Numbered from the stretch's first letter, positions 10,401 to 18,951 are shown. The stretch is 64,000 nt of DNA from an uncultured Bacteroides sp. (GCA_949294185.1 CASFGA010000012.1:27185-91184); one strand, 5' to 3'. The notes: generated from the sequence alone by a model not told the origin. Numbers and translations are program-made.

Positions 10401-10595
10401 CTCACCCGCCATGTGGGCCTGCAGCGGGCGCGCTTCTATGTGCAGCTGCAAAATCCGTTTACGATAACCGGCTATCCGAACAACGACCCGGAAGGCTCCG
10501 TAAACGCAGGGCGTGACTATGCCAACAAGCAGGTGGCCTACAGCGATCCGCTGACGATGAGATACTACATGTTTGGAGTGAACTTGACATTTTAA
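7428..10595 (+). CDS. SusC/RagA-family TonB-dependent outer-membrane transporter
   Basis: A 1055-residue SusC-type transporter. In order: signal peptide (about residues 1-29), a carboxypeptidase-D-regulatory-like domain (about 33-105), a TonB-box-like segment (LDEVVVVGYGTQKKRDLTGA), the plug (about 120-235, with VIDGVP and SIEILKDASATAIYGARGAN motifs), and a 22-strand-type barrel ending in Phe. There is no N-terminal STN domain, so coupling to an ECF-sigma/anti-sigma pair is not expected. It forms the energised channel for the substrate captured by the SusD partner 26 bp downstream. The ATG at 7428 and the one at 7437 (MKSTSIF) are both plausible. No glycan hydrolase or regulator adjoins it, so the substrate cannot be told from context. 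Confidence 0.95.
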   Translation: MEYMKSTSIFRFLVLLVLLCLPPLWMLAQNRVVKGVVKDALGDPVIGANVAEVGTTNGTITDLDGNFSLEVSPRGSISVSFIGYETQTISVAGKSIINVTLKEDTETLDEVVVVGYGTQKKRDLTGAITSVKSEALVATAPTNIQEALRGKAAGVMVAGGGLNETPMIRIRGNRSISASNDPLFVIDGVPANGGMEVINPSDVASIEILKDASATAIYGARGANGVILVTTKKGETGKVNVEYNGYISIGKIDNYHKVRSGAEYLEYLREADRNYIYDGEGGYTIDPNCNYPSMTPVWDYDQQMEYIGARDQSGYVLESVRRAWADGTYDPSKLRTFDWQGAGYRDRSISHTHNISIRGGTQDTKVFISGSFMDNQGITPRSYRKRYTLRMNLDQKLGKYITMGATTNFAYWEYFNGTGVGSNWNPMGTPYYTPGGSGDYGVGGDVTQDGDPALGLVPHPVGEGMLWNPFYDFTGVQGKTKRNRLDATLYAQLQLDNGLSYRVNFGTDYYSGQAQSFNASASTSQGFGEAKASQDLTFDRGWTLENILGYAKTFGEHSLNITAVQSVQKFTSEPVSASGLGLPLESQLYYSLGTATTQGTTSGFTQWTMMSWMGRVIYGFRDNRYMLTASLRYDGSSRLAEGHKWVAFPSVALAWRISDESFIQDNVDFISNLKLRFGYGKTGNSAVSPYETIGKIGSSRYTWGNVGVIGYAPSSLSNNSLTWETTGQYNVGLDFGLFKGRISGTIEWYRQNTYDLLMPRALPEVSGFGSIVQNVGETQNTGVEVTLETVNFQTKDFSWTTSLQFATNKEKIVRLASGLKEDIANMWFVGHPVDTYYDVVNTKYVWGYSKEDMQEMAKFNANGHTYQPGDLRFVDQNGDYKIDEDDRVIRGQKMPKWTAGMGNTFRYKNFDLYVFMYGMFGHTIYADPGVGHDGRMNTRYVDYWTPENTQSSFRKPSKGAPDQPFREAYWYHKGDFLRISDITFGYTLPASLTRHVGLQRARFYVQLQNPFTITGYPNNDPEGSVNAGRDYANKQVAYSDPLTMRYYMFGVNLTF

Positions 10596-10620
10596 CCAAC
10601 CCATCTAAAAAAAGAACGAT

Positions 10621-12687
10621 ATGAAGACCAGATTATATATGGCAGGATTGTTGAGCCTGTTTTTCGTTTCATGCTCAGACTTCCTCGATGAAAAGGGATA
10701 TAACGCCGACTATAATTTCTATAATTCGGACGAGGGCCTTGAGGCACTGGTTGCTTCCTGTTACCAGAACGGGCGCGGCATGTTTTCCACCTCGCTTACC
10801 CCGACAGGAATCATCTTTCAGGAGATAGGCACCGACTTGTATACAATCGGTGGAGACGGTGAGACGGATGCCGCTCTGTATAATTCTACGATGAATCCGT
10901 CCAACGAACTTTTTGCCGGCTTCTGGACTGACTGCTACAATGGTATCGCGAGAGCCAACCTGGGCTTGCAGTATCTGAACGCCAATACCACGATGGATGA
11001 GGCTACTAAGCGGATTCGTGAGGGCGAGCTCAAGTTTCTGAGGGCTTATTATTATTCGATTGTCGTGACCCATTACGGCGACTGTCCCATCATTCTGGAG
11101 CCGGTAGACGAACCTAAGTTCGATTTCGTGCGGTCTCCGCAGAAGGATGTGTGGGAACGGGTCATTACAGATGCTACGGATGCCTGGAACCTGCTTCCCT
11201 GGGCTGATGCGGAGGGCAAGGTGACCGGCGACTACGGACGTGCCAACAAGGGGGCGGCAGGTCATCTGTTGGCCAAGGCACACATGTTCCGCTACTGTCA
11301 GAAGTGGGCGGGCAGTCAGTCGGATGCCAATATGAATGAAGACCGCGGCGGTACTGACGAAGATCTGACCAAGGCCATAGAGTATGCAGGTACAGTCTGC
11401 AACTTCGGTGAATATGCGGGAAAAGGAAGCCCGCATCAGTTGGCCGAAAACTATTCCGACCTGTGGCGTTACGACGAGGAGACCGGAGGCCCTACCCCCG
11501 ATGACTATTCGGGCAGTGAGGTGCTTTTCAGCATCCAGTTCTCGACCGACCATTTCTATAACAACCAGTTGGTTACAGAACTTAGTACCGGAGGCAACTG
11601 GCTGCACATGATGTTCACCACCCAGGCCGACGGCTTGCCATTGGTTACATCGAATGGTAACGGCTCGGAAAATGTGCAGTGGGGAGTGAGCGGCGGCATA
11701 GGCCGTACCTTGATGACTGGCCGCGGATGGAGAAGAACTTCGCCCACCCTTTATCTCTATGAAGATGACGGACTTTACGGCCCTCAGTATTATGAAAGCA
11801 ACAAGCCCGGCAAGCTGATAGACTCGCGCCTGTATAAGTCGCATGTGTGGGTGTATTACTGTAATACGGAACCGAATGTGCCGTGGGGAGGCGTGTTTAC
11901 GAACGCGGCAGGCTCGTATGACCCGCAGGCTGACGGACATGCTCCCGACGAGCAGCGTTATGAGGTGGGCGACAGTGCCATCGTCTTTTCTGTGGAGAAT
12001 GTAGACAAGCGTTTCGCAAGCGGAACGACATCTGAGAAACTGGCGTTGGCTCGTGCCATGGAGCCTTACTGGTATATCCCCATGCAGTCCATCAAGCGTC
12101 CGGGGCTGAACGAGCGGGGCGACCGCGACGGTATGCGTTGCACCTACCCCAGTCTGATCAAGTATCTGGATACCCGCCGTGCGTCGGCCAACGACCAGGC
12201 CGGATTCCGTGACTATTTCTGTTACCGCTTGGCCGAGACTTATATCCTGCTTGCCGAGGCGTATGCCATGAAGAGAGATTATGCCAACTCGGCCGCTGCC
12301 CTGAATGTGGTGCGCGAACGTGCGGCCTGGAAAGAGGGCGAACCCAAACGTTTCCACTATTACAAGTACGACGGGGGCGACCCTGCCGACTTTACGAAGT
12401 CTACGGTGGAAGACATGAAGGTGACATCGTCCTTTTTGGGTGGTATGTCAGACGATGAAAGACTGGTATTCTTCTTGGATGAATACGGCCGTGAGATGGA
12501 AGGCGAGCTTCACCGTTTTGAACAGTTAGTGCGCAATGGGGCTGATTTCTTCGTGGAGATGATAAAGGAGCGCAACGAACTGGCCGGTCCGAATGTCAAG
12601 CCGTTCCACCGCTTCCGCCCGATTCCGCAGAAGCATATCGACCGTCTCGATCCGATGGATCCCAATGCCCAGAACTATGGATATTAA
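10621..12687 (+). CDS. SusD/RagB-family surface lipoprotein
   Basis: A 688-residue SusD-like nutrient-binding lipoprotein, the lid on the SusC channel. The signal ends FFVSC with Cys18 lipidated. The N-terminal half shows the SusD TPR pattern (FWTDCYNGIARANLGLQYL, then GELKFLRAYYYSIVVTHYGD, typical of the helical repeats). The C-terminus has RYRLAE-like text (CYRLAETYILLAEAYAMKRD) and ends with the usual proline-rich HRFRPIPQKHIDRLDP segment. At 688 residues it is longer than most SusD proteins (about 500-600), the excess lying in the middle of the chain, where ligand-specific loops often sit. It is cotranscribed with susC and closed by a strong terminator. Confidence 0.95.
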   Translation: MKTRLYMAGLLSLFFVSCSDFLDEKGYNADYNFYNSDEGLEALVASCYQNGRGMFSTSLTPTGIIFQEIGTDLYTIGGDGETDAALYNSTMNPSNELFAGFWTDCYNGIARANLGLQYLNANTTMDEATKRIREGELKFLRAYYYSIVVTHYGDCPIILEPVDEPKFDFVRSPQKDVWERVITDATDAWNLLPWADAEGKVTGDYGRANKGAAGHLLAKAHMFRYCQKWAGSQSDANMNEDRGGTDEDLTKAIEYAGTVCNFGEYAGKGSPHQLAENYSDLWRYDEETGGPTPDDYSGSEVLFSIQFSTDHFYNNQLVTELSTGGNWLHMMFTTQADGLPLVTSNGNGSENVQWGVSGGIGRTLMTGRGWRRTSPTLYLYEDDGLYGPQYYESNKPGKLIDSRLYKSHVWVYYCNTEPNVPWGGVFTNAAGSYDPQADGHAPDEQRYEVGDSAIVFSVENVDKRFASGTTSEKLALARAMEPYWYIPMQSIKRPGLNERGDRDGMRCTYPSLIKYLDTRRASANDQAGFRDYFCYRLAETYILLAEAYAMKRDYANSAAALNVVRERAAWKEGEPKRFHYYKYDGGDPADFTKSTVEDMKVTSSFLGGMSDDERLVFFLDEYGREMEGELHRFEQLVRNGADFFVEMIKERNELAGPNVKPFHRFRPIPQKHIDRLDPMDPNAQNYGY

Positions 12688-12747
12688 AGGGAGTGTGGAG
12701 AGCAGGGGAGGCGTTTGCTGACCTGCTTTCACCGCATGACTTGGTGC

Positions 12748-12819
12748 AGGGTGTGCATAAGCCGGTTTTGTCAGGGATTTTCCTGGCAGTCGTGAAACCG
12801 CTGTATGCACACCCTTTTT
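12748..12819 (+). terminator. Long hairpin terminator after susD
   Basis: AGGGTGTGCATAAGCCGGTTT (in two parts, 12748-12768) is complementary to the segment 12795-12815 with two mismatches, and TTTTT follows. An inner CAGGGA/TCCTG hairpin sits in the loop. Confidence 0.8.
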
Positions 12820-12910
12820 CCGTGCAGGAGTGATTGCGCTTGAAGAATGGCCCTGTTTTTTCCGAAGGCCGATTTGCGTGAAAAGTTTTTCCACTTTGGC
12901 ATAAAAAGTG

Positions 12911-12918
12911 TATTTTTG
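12911..12918 (+). promoter_or_regulatory. -7 box of PPIase operon promoter
   Basis: TATTTTTG matches TAnnTTTG. The -33 box is degenerate (TTTT about 20 bp upstream). Transcription would start near 12925, which rules out the earlier in-frame ATG at 12847 and supports the start at 12940. Confidence 0.6.
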
Positions 12919-12939
12919 CAGACAAACTACAGCAACGTT

Positions 12940-13782
12940 ATGAGAAAACCGCTTTTTTTATTATTAATCCTGGCAGTGTGCGGCATGGTGGTATGCGTAG
13001 GCTGCCAACAAAAAACGAAATCATCCATGAGTCAAGGAAACGAAACACTGGTGCGTCTGGAAACTACACAGGGCAACATTACGCTGAAACTTTATGACGA
13101 AACTCCCAAGCATCGTGACAATTTCATCAAGTTGGTGAAGGATGGGGTGTATGACAGCACGCTGTTTCACCGGGTCATTCGCAACTTCATGATACAGGCG
13201 GGCGATCCGCAGAGCAAGACCGCTTCTGATACGGCCATGTTGGGCAACGGGGATGTGGGTTATACCGTTCCGGCGGAATTCAATCCGAAGTTCTTTCACA
13301 AGCGGGGTGTGCTTGCCGCCGCCCGCCAGGGGGATGAGGTGAATCCCGACCGCGAGTCTTCCGGATGCCAGTTCTATATCGTGACCGGCCGCAAGTTCAG
13401 TGAGGCGCAGCTGATTAATCTGGAGAACCAGATGAACGAGGCTCGGGTGGAAAGCGTGTTTCAGGAACTGGCGCGCAAGCACATGAAGGAAATCTACAAG
13501 CTACGCCGGGCAGGCGATAATGACGGCTTGCTGGAATTGCAGGATACGTTGGAGGCTCAGGCCCGGGCACAGGCGGGCAAGGAGCCGGCCTTGAAGTTTA
13601 CGAAGGAACAGATACAGGCTTATACCACAGTCGGTGGCGCTCCTCATCTGGACGGTGCCTACACGATTTTCGGTGAAGTGGTGGAAGGCATGGATGTGGT
13701 GGAGAAGATAGGCAATGCCAAGACAGGCCGTGCCGACCGTCCGGTGGTGGACATACGTATTCTGAAGGCTGAAGTGCTATGA
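12940..13782 (+). CDS. Cyclophilin-type peptidylprolyl isomerase lipoprotein
   Basis: A 280-residue periplasm-facing proline isomerase. The signal sequence ends CVGC with Cys22 as the lipidated residue. Cyclophilin signatures are clear: FHRVIRNFMIQAGDP in the first half and HLDGAYTIFGEVVEGMDVV near the end. Between the substrate-pocket segment (SSGCQFYIVTGRKF) and that second motif lies a charged helical insertion of about 70 residues that compact cyclophilins lack. The start at 12940 is chosen because it opens the signal peptide and lies just after the predicted transcription start. The 3' end overlaps the M16 peptidase gene by 4 bp. Role inferred: folding of exported proteins. Confidence 0.9.
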   Translation: MRKPLFLLLILAVCGMVVCVGCQQKTKSSMSQGNETLVRLETTQGNITLKLYDETPKHRDNFIKLVKDGVYDSTLFHRVIRNFMIQAGDPQSKTASDTAMLGNGDVGYTVPAEFNPKFFHKRGVLAAARQGDEVNPDRESSGCQFYIVTGRKFSEAQLINLENQMNEARVESVFQELARKHMKEIYKLRRAGDNDGLLELQDTLEAQARAQAGKEPALKFTKEQIQAYTTVGGAPHLDGAYTIFGEVVEGMDVVEKIGNAKTGRADRPVVDIRILKAEVL

Positions 13783-15029
13783 TTCGGGTTAACCGGTACA
13801 AGCTTGCCAACGGTCTGCGGGTTGTGCACAATGAGGATGACTCTACGCAGATGGTGGCACTGAACATCCTGTATGATGTGGGGGCGCGTGACGAAGACCC
13901 GCAGCATACGGGATTCGCTCATCTGTTCGAACACCTGATGTTCGGCGGTTCGGTGAACATTCCAGACTATGATACGCCGGCTCAGAATGCCGGGGGCGAA
14001 AACAATGCCTGGACGAACAACGACATAACGAATTATTACATCACGCTGCCTTGCCAAAATGTGGAGACAGGATTCTGGTTGGAGAGCGACCGTATGCTGG
14101 GGCTTGACTTCTCGTCCCGCAGTCTGGAGGTGCAGCGGCAGGTGGTCATCGAAGAATTCAAGCAGCGCAATCTTAACCAACCCTACGGAGACGCTTCTCA
14201 TTTGTTGCGCGAGATGGCCTATCACACTCACCCTTACCGGTGGCCTACCATCGGCAAGGAGATAAGTCACATTGCCAATGCCACACTGGACGAGGTGAAG
14301 GACTTCTTTTACCGTTTTTATGCGCCGAACAATGCGGTGTTGGCCGTCACGGGGCACATTTCGTTTGAGGAGACGGTGCGTCTAGCCGAGAAATGGTTTG
14401 GCGGAATACCGGTGCGCGAGGTCTCTCCGCGCCGTTTGCCGGAGGAGCTGCCGCAGACCAGGATACGCCGTCTGACGGTGGAGCGTCCGGTTCCGGTAGA
14501 TGCCCTGTACATGGCATTCCACATGTGCAGCCGCCGTCATGCGGAATACTACGTGTATGACATGATAACGGATATTCTTTCCAACGGACGCTCTTCGCGT
14601 TTCATCCAGTCGCTTGTGCGCGAACGGAAGATTTTCAGTTCGGTGGACGCCTATATATCGGGAAGTCTCGACGAGGGACTGATTCACATTACCGGGAAGC
14701 CGTCGGAGTCCGTTTCTTTGGAGCAGGCCGAAGAGGCCGTGTGGGCGGAACTGGAGCGGCTGAAGGCAGAGCCCGTTACGGATACGGAGCTGGAGAAGGT
14801 GAAGAACCGCTATGAAAGCGAGCAGATATTCAACAACATGAACTATCTGAATCTGGCCACCAATCTGGCCTATTTCGAACTGATAGGCCGGGCGGAAGAC
14901 ATCAATGCGGAAGTGGAGCGGTATCGGGCGGTGACAGCCGCGCAGATTCAGGCCGTTGCCGCGCGTTGTTTCGTGCCGGAAAACTGCAGCGTGCTTTATT
15001 ACAAGAAACAATCACATACCGAAAGTTAA
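13779..15029 (+). CDS. M16-family zinc metallopeptidase (insulinase-like)
   Basis: A 416-residue M16 peptidase. The inverted zinc motif HLFEH (His48, Glu51, His52) is intact, and the third-ligand Glu is expected in VVIEEFKQR near residues 125-127. The C-terminal half has the R/Y-containing M16 domain pattern. No signal peptide is seen, so it is probably cytoplasmic or exported by an unrecognised route. It starts inside the stop of the PPIase gene (ATGA) and is followed 6 bp later by the MATE gene, so it is the second gene of a four-gene operon. The natural substrate cannot be judged from sequence. Confidence 0.93.
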   Translation: MIRVNRYKLANGLRVVHNEDDSTQMVALNILYDVGARDEDPQHTGFAHLFEHLMFGGSVNIPDYDTPAQNAGGENNAWTNNDITNYYITLPCQNVETGFWLESDRMLGLDFSSRSLEVQRQVVIEEFKQRNLNQPYGDASHLLREMAYHTHPYRWPTIGKEISHIANATLDEVKDFFYRFYAPNNAVLAVTGHISFEETVRLAEKWFGGIPVREVSPRRLPEELPQTRIRRLTVERPVPVDALYMAFHMCSRRHAEYYVYDMITDILSNGRSSRFIQSLVRERKIFSSVDAYISGSLDEGLIHITGKPSESVSLEQAEEAVWAELERLKAEPVTDTELEKVKNRYESEQIFNNMNYLNLATNLAYFELIGRAEDINAEVERYRAVTAAQIQAVAARCFVPENCSVLYYKKQSHTES

Positions 15030-15035
15030 AGCTGA

Positions 15036-16361
15036 ATGAAACAGTCTCATTACAGTGCCTTGATATCTTTGGGGCTTCCCATTGTCATCGGACAGATTGG
15101 GGTCATCATACTGGGTTTTGCCGATACGCTGATGGTGGGGCATCACAGCACCCGCGAACTTGCAGCGGCGAGTTTTGTGAACAACATGTTTACGCTTGCC
15201 ATCATCTTCAGCACGGGATTCGCTTACGGGCTGACTCCGGTGGTGGGAAGCCTGTTCGGACAGGGAAAGCGGGAAGAAGCGGGAAACGCCTTGAAAAACA
15301 GTCTGGCGGCGAATACCGTATTGGCCGTCGTTGTCTGTGCGGTGATGTTTGCGCTTTATCTGAACATCGGGCGTCTGGGACAGCCGGAGGAGCTGCTGCC
15401 CTTTATGCGCCCTTATTTTCTGGTACTGCTTGCTTCGCTGCCCTTCGTGCTTTGGTTCAACGGATTCAAGCAATTTACCGACGGCATTACAGACACTAAG
15501 GTCTCCATGTGGATTCTGCTCGGCGGAAACCTGCTCAATATCGTCGGCAACTATATCCTGATTTACGGAAAACTGGGGATGCCTGAATTGGGGCTTACGG
15601 GTGCGGGCATATCCACCTTGGTGTCGCGCATTGTGATGGTGGTGGCTTATCTCATTCTGTTTTTTGGAACATCCCGTTATGAAGTGTTCCGGAAAGGATT
15701 CAGTAGCGGACGGATAAACCGTAAGGACTTTGCCTTGCTCAACCGTCTGGGACTTCCCATTGCGGGACAGATGGGTATGGAGACGGCTTCATTCAGCCTG
15801 AGTGCCATAATGGTGGGGTGGCTGGGGAGTACGGAACTGGCCGCCCATCAGGTGATGATAGCCGTATCTCAGGTCTGCTTCATGATGTATTACGGAATGG
15901 GTGCGGCGGTATCAGTCCGCATCAGCAACTTTTTCGGCCAGCGGGATGTTGCGGCAGTCAGACAGATAGCGTACAACGGCTTTCATCTGATGCTGTGTCT
16001 GCTGGTCATAACCTGCGTGCCCATTTCCCTGCTCCGCAATCATATCGGCGGATGGTTTACCGACGATGCGGCGGTGAGCGTCATGGTGGCTCAGCTTATC
16101 ATCCCGTTTCTGATTTACCAGTTCGGCGACGGACTGCAGATCAATTTCGCCAATGCGCTGCGCGGCATAGCCGATGTGCGTCCCATGATGTGGTTTTCGT
16201 TCATCGCCTATTTCGTCATTTCGCTGCCTGCGGGATACCTGTTTGCCTTTGTGTGCGGATGGGGGATTGCAGGAATCTGGATGGCCTTCCCGTTCGGACT
16301 GACTTCAGCGGGTGTCATGTATTATTTGCGTTTCAGGTATAAGGTAAGGAAAGGGGTGTAA
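15036..16361 (+). CDS. MATE-family multidrug/organic cation efflux transporter
   Basis: A 441-residue polytopic inner-membrane protein with about 12 hydrophobic segments. The MATE-type opening (SLGLPIVIGQIGVIILGFAD, then TLMVGHHSTRELAAASFVNN) and the matching second half (GLPIAGQMGMETASFSLSAI) reflect the internal duplication. It exports cationic compounds by sodium or proton antiport in the family; the substrate here is unknown. Gaps of 6 bp upstream and 2 bp downstream put it in the PPIase-M16-MATE-kinase operon. A second, different MATE gene lies at 53867-55162. Confidence 0.94.
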   Translation: MKQSHYSALISLGLPIVIGQIGVIILGFADTLMVGHHSTRELAAASFVNNMFTLAIIFSTGFAYGLTPVVGSLFGQGKREEAGNALKNSLAANTVLAVVVCAVMFALYLNIGRLGQPEELLPFMRPYFLVLLASLPFVLWFNGFKQFTDGITDTKVSMWILLGGNLLNIVGNYILIYGKLGMPELGLTGAGISTLVSRIVMVVAYLILFFGTSRYEVFRKGFSSGRINRKDFALLNRLGLPIAGQMGMETASFSLSAIMVGWLGSTELAAHQVMIAVSQVCFMMYYGMGAAVSVRISNFFGQRDVAAVRQIAYNGFHLMLCLLVITCVPISLLRNHIGGWFTDDAAVSVMVAQLIIPFLIYQFGDGLQINFANALRGIADVRPMMWFSFIAYFVISLPAGYLFAFVCGWGIAGIWMAFPFGLTSAGVMYYLRFRYKVRKGV

Positions 16362-16363
16362 CG

Positions 16364-18871
16364 ATGCTGTCTACTTCTACCAAGGTTGCTTTTGGCTATG
16401 TGCTGCTTGTCGCGCTGCTCTTGGGGGCCATCCGGTATATCTACAGACAGATGACCCTGCTTACGGAGCCTGCAGGGGTGGAGGAGGTGGTAAACAGCCG
16501 CAGGCATACCACTCACCATCTGGTAAGCAAGCTCTATGAGGCCGAAATTATCGGGCAGACCCTCCAGATGGGGAGGCTGAATGAATATCCGCGTTATCAG
16601 CGGGCGATGAAGGAGGCGGGTGTCACGGTCGACAGTCTGCGCATACAGTTTACAGACACGCTTCAGCAGGCTCGCCTGGACACGGTGAGCATGTTGTTGC
16701 GCAGCAAGGAGCGCAACATGCGTCTGGTGCTGGCGGCATTGGGGCAAAGCCCAACCGACGAACTCTACCGTCAGCAGCTTGACAGTCTGATATCCCAGCA
16801 AGACTCGGTACTGAGAAATGCCACCCATTTGCAGCGCAGGGTCGTCACCCATCAGAATACGTATACCATCCGTCACAAGCGCAAGCCTTTCTTTGAGCGT
16901 GTAAGGGATGTGTTCGCGCCCGGAAAGTCCGACTCTACATTGGTCAACAACGTGGTTGAAGAGGTGTATACCGATACGATTGACGAGATATTCAATCCGG
17001 TCGATACGATAGCCAACATGCTGACGGGCATACACGACCGTGTCTACCAGACCCGGCAGGAGCACCGGCGTACCCTGGAAAATCGCCTGCACCGTCTCCA
17101 TATCGCCGGAAGCAATCTCGGCAAGAGGGTGAACCAGTTGTTGGAAAGCATTGAGCAGGATGAGCTTGCCGCTGCCCGGAAGCGTCTGGAGCAGGAACAG
17201 GCCATCCGTCAGCGGGCTGCCCAGGCAATAGGGATTATCGCGACACTTGCGGTGGTTCTGGTGCTGGTGTTCTTTATTGTTGTATGGCGTGATCTGACGC
17301 GCAGCAACCATTACCGCCGCGAACTGGAGAAGTCGAAACAATATGCGGAGAATCTTCTTAAAGCCCGCGAGAAGCTGATGCTGACCATAACCCACGACAT
17401 AAAGGCTCCGGCAGGGTCGATAATCGGATACATCGACCTGCTTGTCCGCCTGGTGAAAGACAAGCGGCAGCTCTTTTACCTGTCGAACATGAAAAGTTCG
17501 GCCCGCCATCTGCTGGAACTGGTGACATCGCTGCTCGACTACCACCGTCTGGAGGCCGGAAAGATGGACTTGCATCCGGTGGTGTTCAATCCCCGCCAGC
17601 TGTTTGCCGACATCTACAACGGCTTTCTGCCTCTTGCCGGAAACAAGGGACTGGAGCTGCATCTGGAAGACAATCTTCCTTCATCCCTGATTCTGGAGGG
17701 AGACTCTTTCCGCATCCGGCAGATTGCGGAAAATCTGCTGTCGAACGCGCTGAAGTTTACATCGTCCGGCCGTATCACCCTGTCGTTCGGCTATCAGGAC
17801 AGGGCATTCAAGTTCTGTGTCATTGATACGGGCTGTGGAATGACGCCGCAAGAGCAGGAACGCATCTTTCAGGAATTCACCCGTCTGAGCAGTGCACAGG
17901 GACAGGAAGGGTTCGGACTGGGACTGTCTATCACGCGCAAGCTTGTCGAGCTGCTTCAGGGAAGCATCAGTGTAGAAAGCCGTCCCGGTCAGGGCAGCGC
18001 GTTCTTCGTTTCCCTCCCCGTTCCGGTCTCTGCGGCATCGGTTGCGGCGGACGAGGAGAGCGGGCACGGAACTGTCGCGGTAAAGAGGGCGCTCCGCATC
18101 CTTCTGATAGACGACGACCGCATCCAGATGAATCTGACGGAAGCCCTGCTCAACAGCGTGCTTGCTCCGCGCACTCCGCAGGGAATGACCTGCCGTCCGG
18201 AGATATTCTGCTGTACCCGGCCGGAAGAGGTGTTCGAGCTGCTGCGCAGTCATACTTTTGACATTGTTTTCACCGATATACAGATGCCTGCCATGAACGG
18301 GTTTGAACTGCTTCAGAACCTGCGCTACATGAACCTGCCGCAGGCAAGACGAGTTCCGGTGGTGGCCATAACCGCCCGTGGAGACCTGGATGAGGCGGAT
18401 TTTCTGGCCAAAGGTTTTGCCGGCATGTTGCAGAAGCCCTTCAACCGCTCCGACCTGCAGCGCGTATTGACAGAGGCTCTCCACACGGAGACCGACCTGC
18501 CGGCCGGCGAGACGGCTTCAGCCGAAGCTGTTCCCGTGGGGGGAACGTATAACTGGGCCTCCCTTACCGCCTTTTCAGCCGACGATCCGGACGCGCAGCG
18601 GGAGATAATCCGCACCTTTGCCTCTGAAACGGAAAAGAACCTCCTGCGGATGAAGCAGGCTATGGAGGGACGCGATATGGAGACACTGTGTGCCGTGGCC
18701 CACAAGATGCTTCCCACCTTCGTCATGATTGAGGCTCAAGAGGCCGTGGCCGCCCTCCGGTGGCTGGAAGAAAGGCGGGGCGAAACCACGCTCTCGGAAG
18801 AGGCGGAGGAAAAGGCCCGTCAGGCCGTTGCCGGGGCGGAGAAAGTGCTGTCGGATTTGCCGGTTGTCTGA
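16364..18871 (+). CDS. Hybrid sensor histidine kinase (HK-REC-Hpt)
   Basis: An 835-residue membrane sensor. First transmembrane helix at about residues 7-24, a periplasmic region to about 285 with coiled-coil character, and a second helix at about 287-308. The kinase core follows: HisKA with His344 (TITHDIKAPAGS), HATPase with N-box (ENLLSNALKF) and G-boxes (DTGCGM, GFGLGLSI), a receiver domain with phospho-acceptor Asp638 (FTDIQMPAMNGFELL), and a C-terminal Hpt domain with His780 (VAHKMLPTF). There is no DNA-binding output, so the phosphoryl group must pass to a separate response regulator not seen here. It is the last gene of the operon starting at 12940. Its ligand is unknown; coupling to MATE efflux is a guess from context. 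Confidence 0.93.
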   Translation: MLSTSTKVAFGYVLLVALLLGAIRYIYRQMTLLTEPAGVEEVVNSRRHTTHHLVSKLYEAEIIGQTLQMGRLNEYPRYQRAMKEAGVTVDSLRIQFTDTLQQARLDTVSMLLRSKERNMRLVLAALGQSPTDELYRQQLDSLISQQDSVLRNATHLQRRVVTHQNTYTIRHKRKPFFERVRDVFAPGKSDSTLVNNVVEEVYTDTIDEIFNPVDTIANMLTGIHDRVYQTRQEHRRTLENRLHRLHIAGSNLGKRVNQLLESIEQDELAAARKRLEQEQAIRQRAAQAIGIIATLAVVLVLVFFIVVWRDLTRSNHYRRELEKSKQYAENLLKAREKLMLTITHDIKAPAGSIIGYIDLLVRLVKDKRQLFYLSNMKSSARHLLELVTSLLDYHRLEAGKMDLHPVVFNPRQLFADIYNGFLPLAGNKGLELHLEDNLPSSLILEGDSFRIRQIAENLLSNALKFTSSGRITLSFGYQDRAFKFCVIDTGCGMTPQEQERIFQEFTRLSSAQGQEGFGLGLSITRKLVELLQGSISVESRPGQGSAFFVSLPVPVSAASVAADEESGHGTVAVKRALRILLIDDDRIQMNLTEALLNSVLAPRTPQGMTCRPEIFCCTRPEEVFELLRSHTFDIVFTDIQMPAMNGFELLQNLRYMNLPQARRVPVVAITARGDLDEADFLAKGFAGMLQKPFNRSDLQRVLTEALHTETDLPAGETASAEAVPVGGTYNWASLTAFSADDPDAQREIIRTFASETEKNLLRMKQAMEGRDMETLCAVAHKMLPTFVMIEAQEAVAALRWLEERRGETTLSEEAEEKARQAVAGAEKVLSDLPVV

Positions 18872-18872
18872 A

Positions 18873-18941
18873 GGTTTCATCCGGATGAAATCGCGTTTTT
18901 GTCAGCACCGGTTTTGGCTTTTGACAATATCCGGCTTTGGC
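18873..18941 (+). repeat. Dispersed intergenic repeat, copy A (GGTTTCATCCGGATGAAA family)
   Basis: Begins 2 bp after the kinase stop with the perfect 16-bp palindrome TTTCATCCGGATGAAA (18875-18890). An ungapped comparison with 45227-45295 shows about two thirds identity over roughly 66 nt, including GCTTTTGAC..TATC near the end. A shorter match lies at 23322-23351. The palindrome could also act as a weak hairpin before the T-run at 18896-18900. Confidence 0.6.
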
Positions 18942-18951
18942 AGGCTTATGG

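Noticed and set aside
12847..12939. N-terminal extension of the cyclophilin gene
   Set aside because: The 31 extra codons precede the predicted transcription start and the signal peptide begins at 12940.
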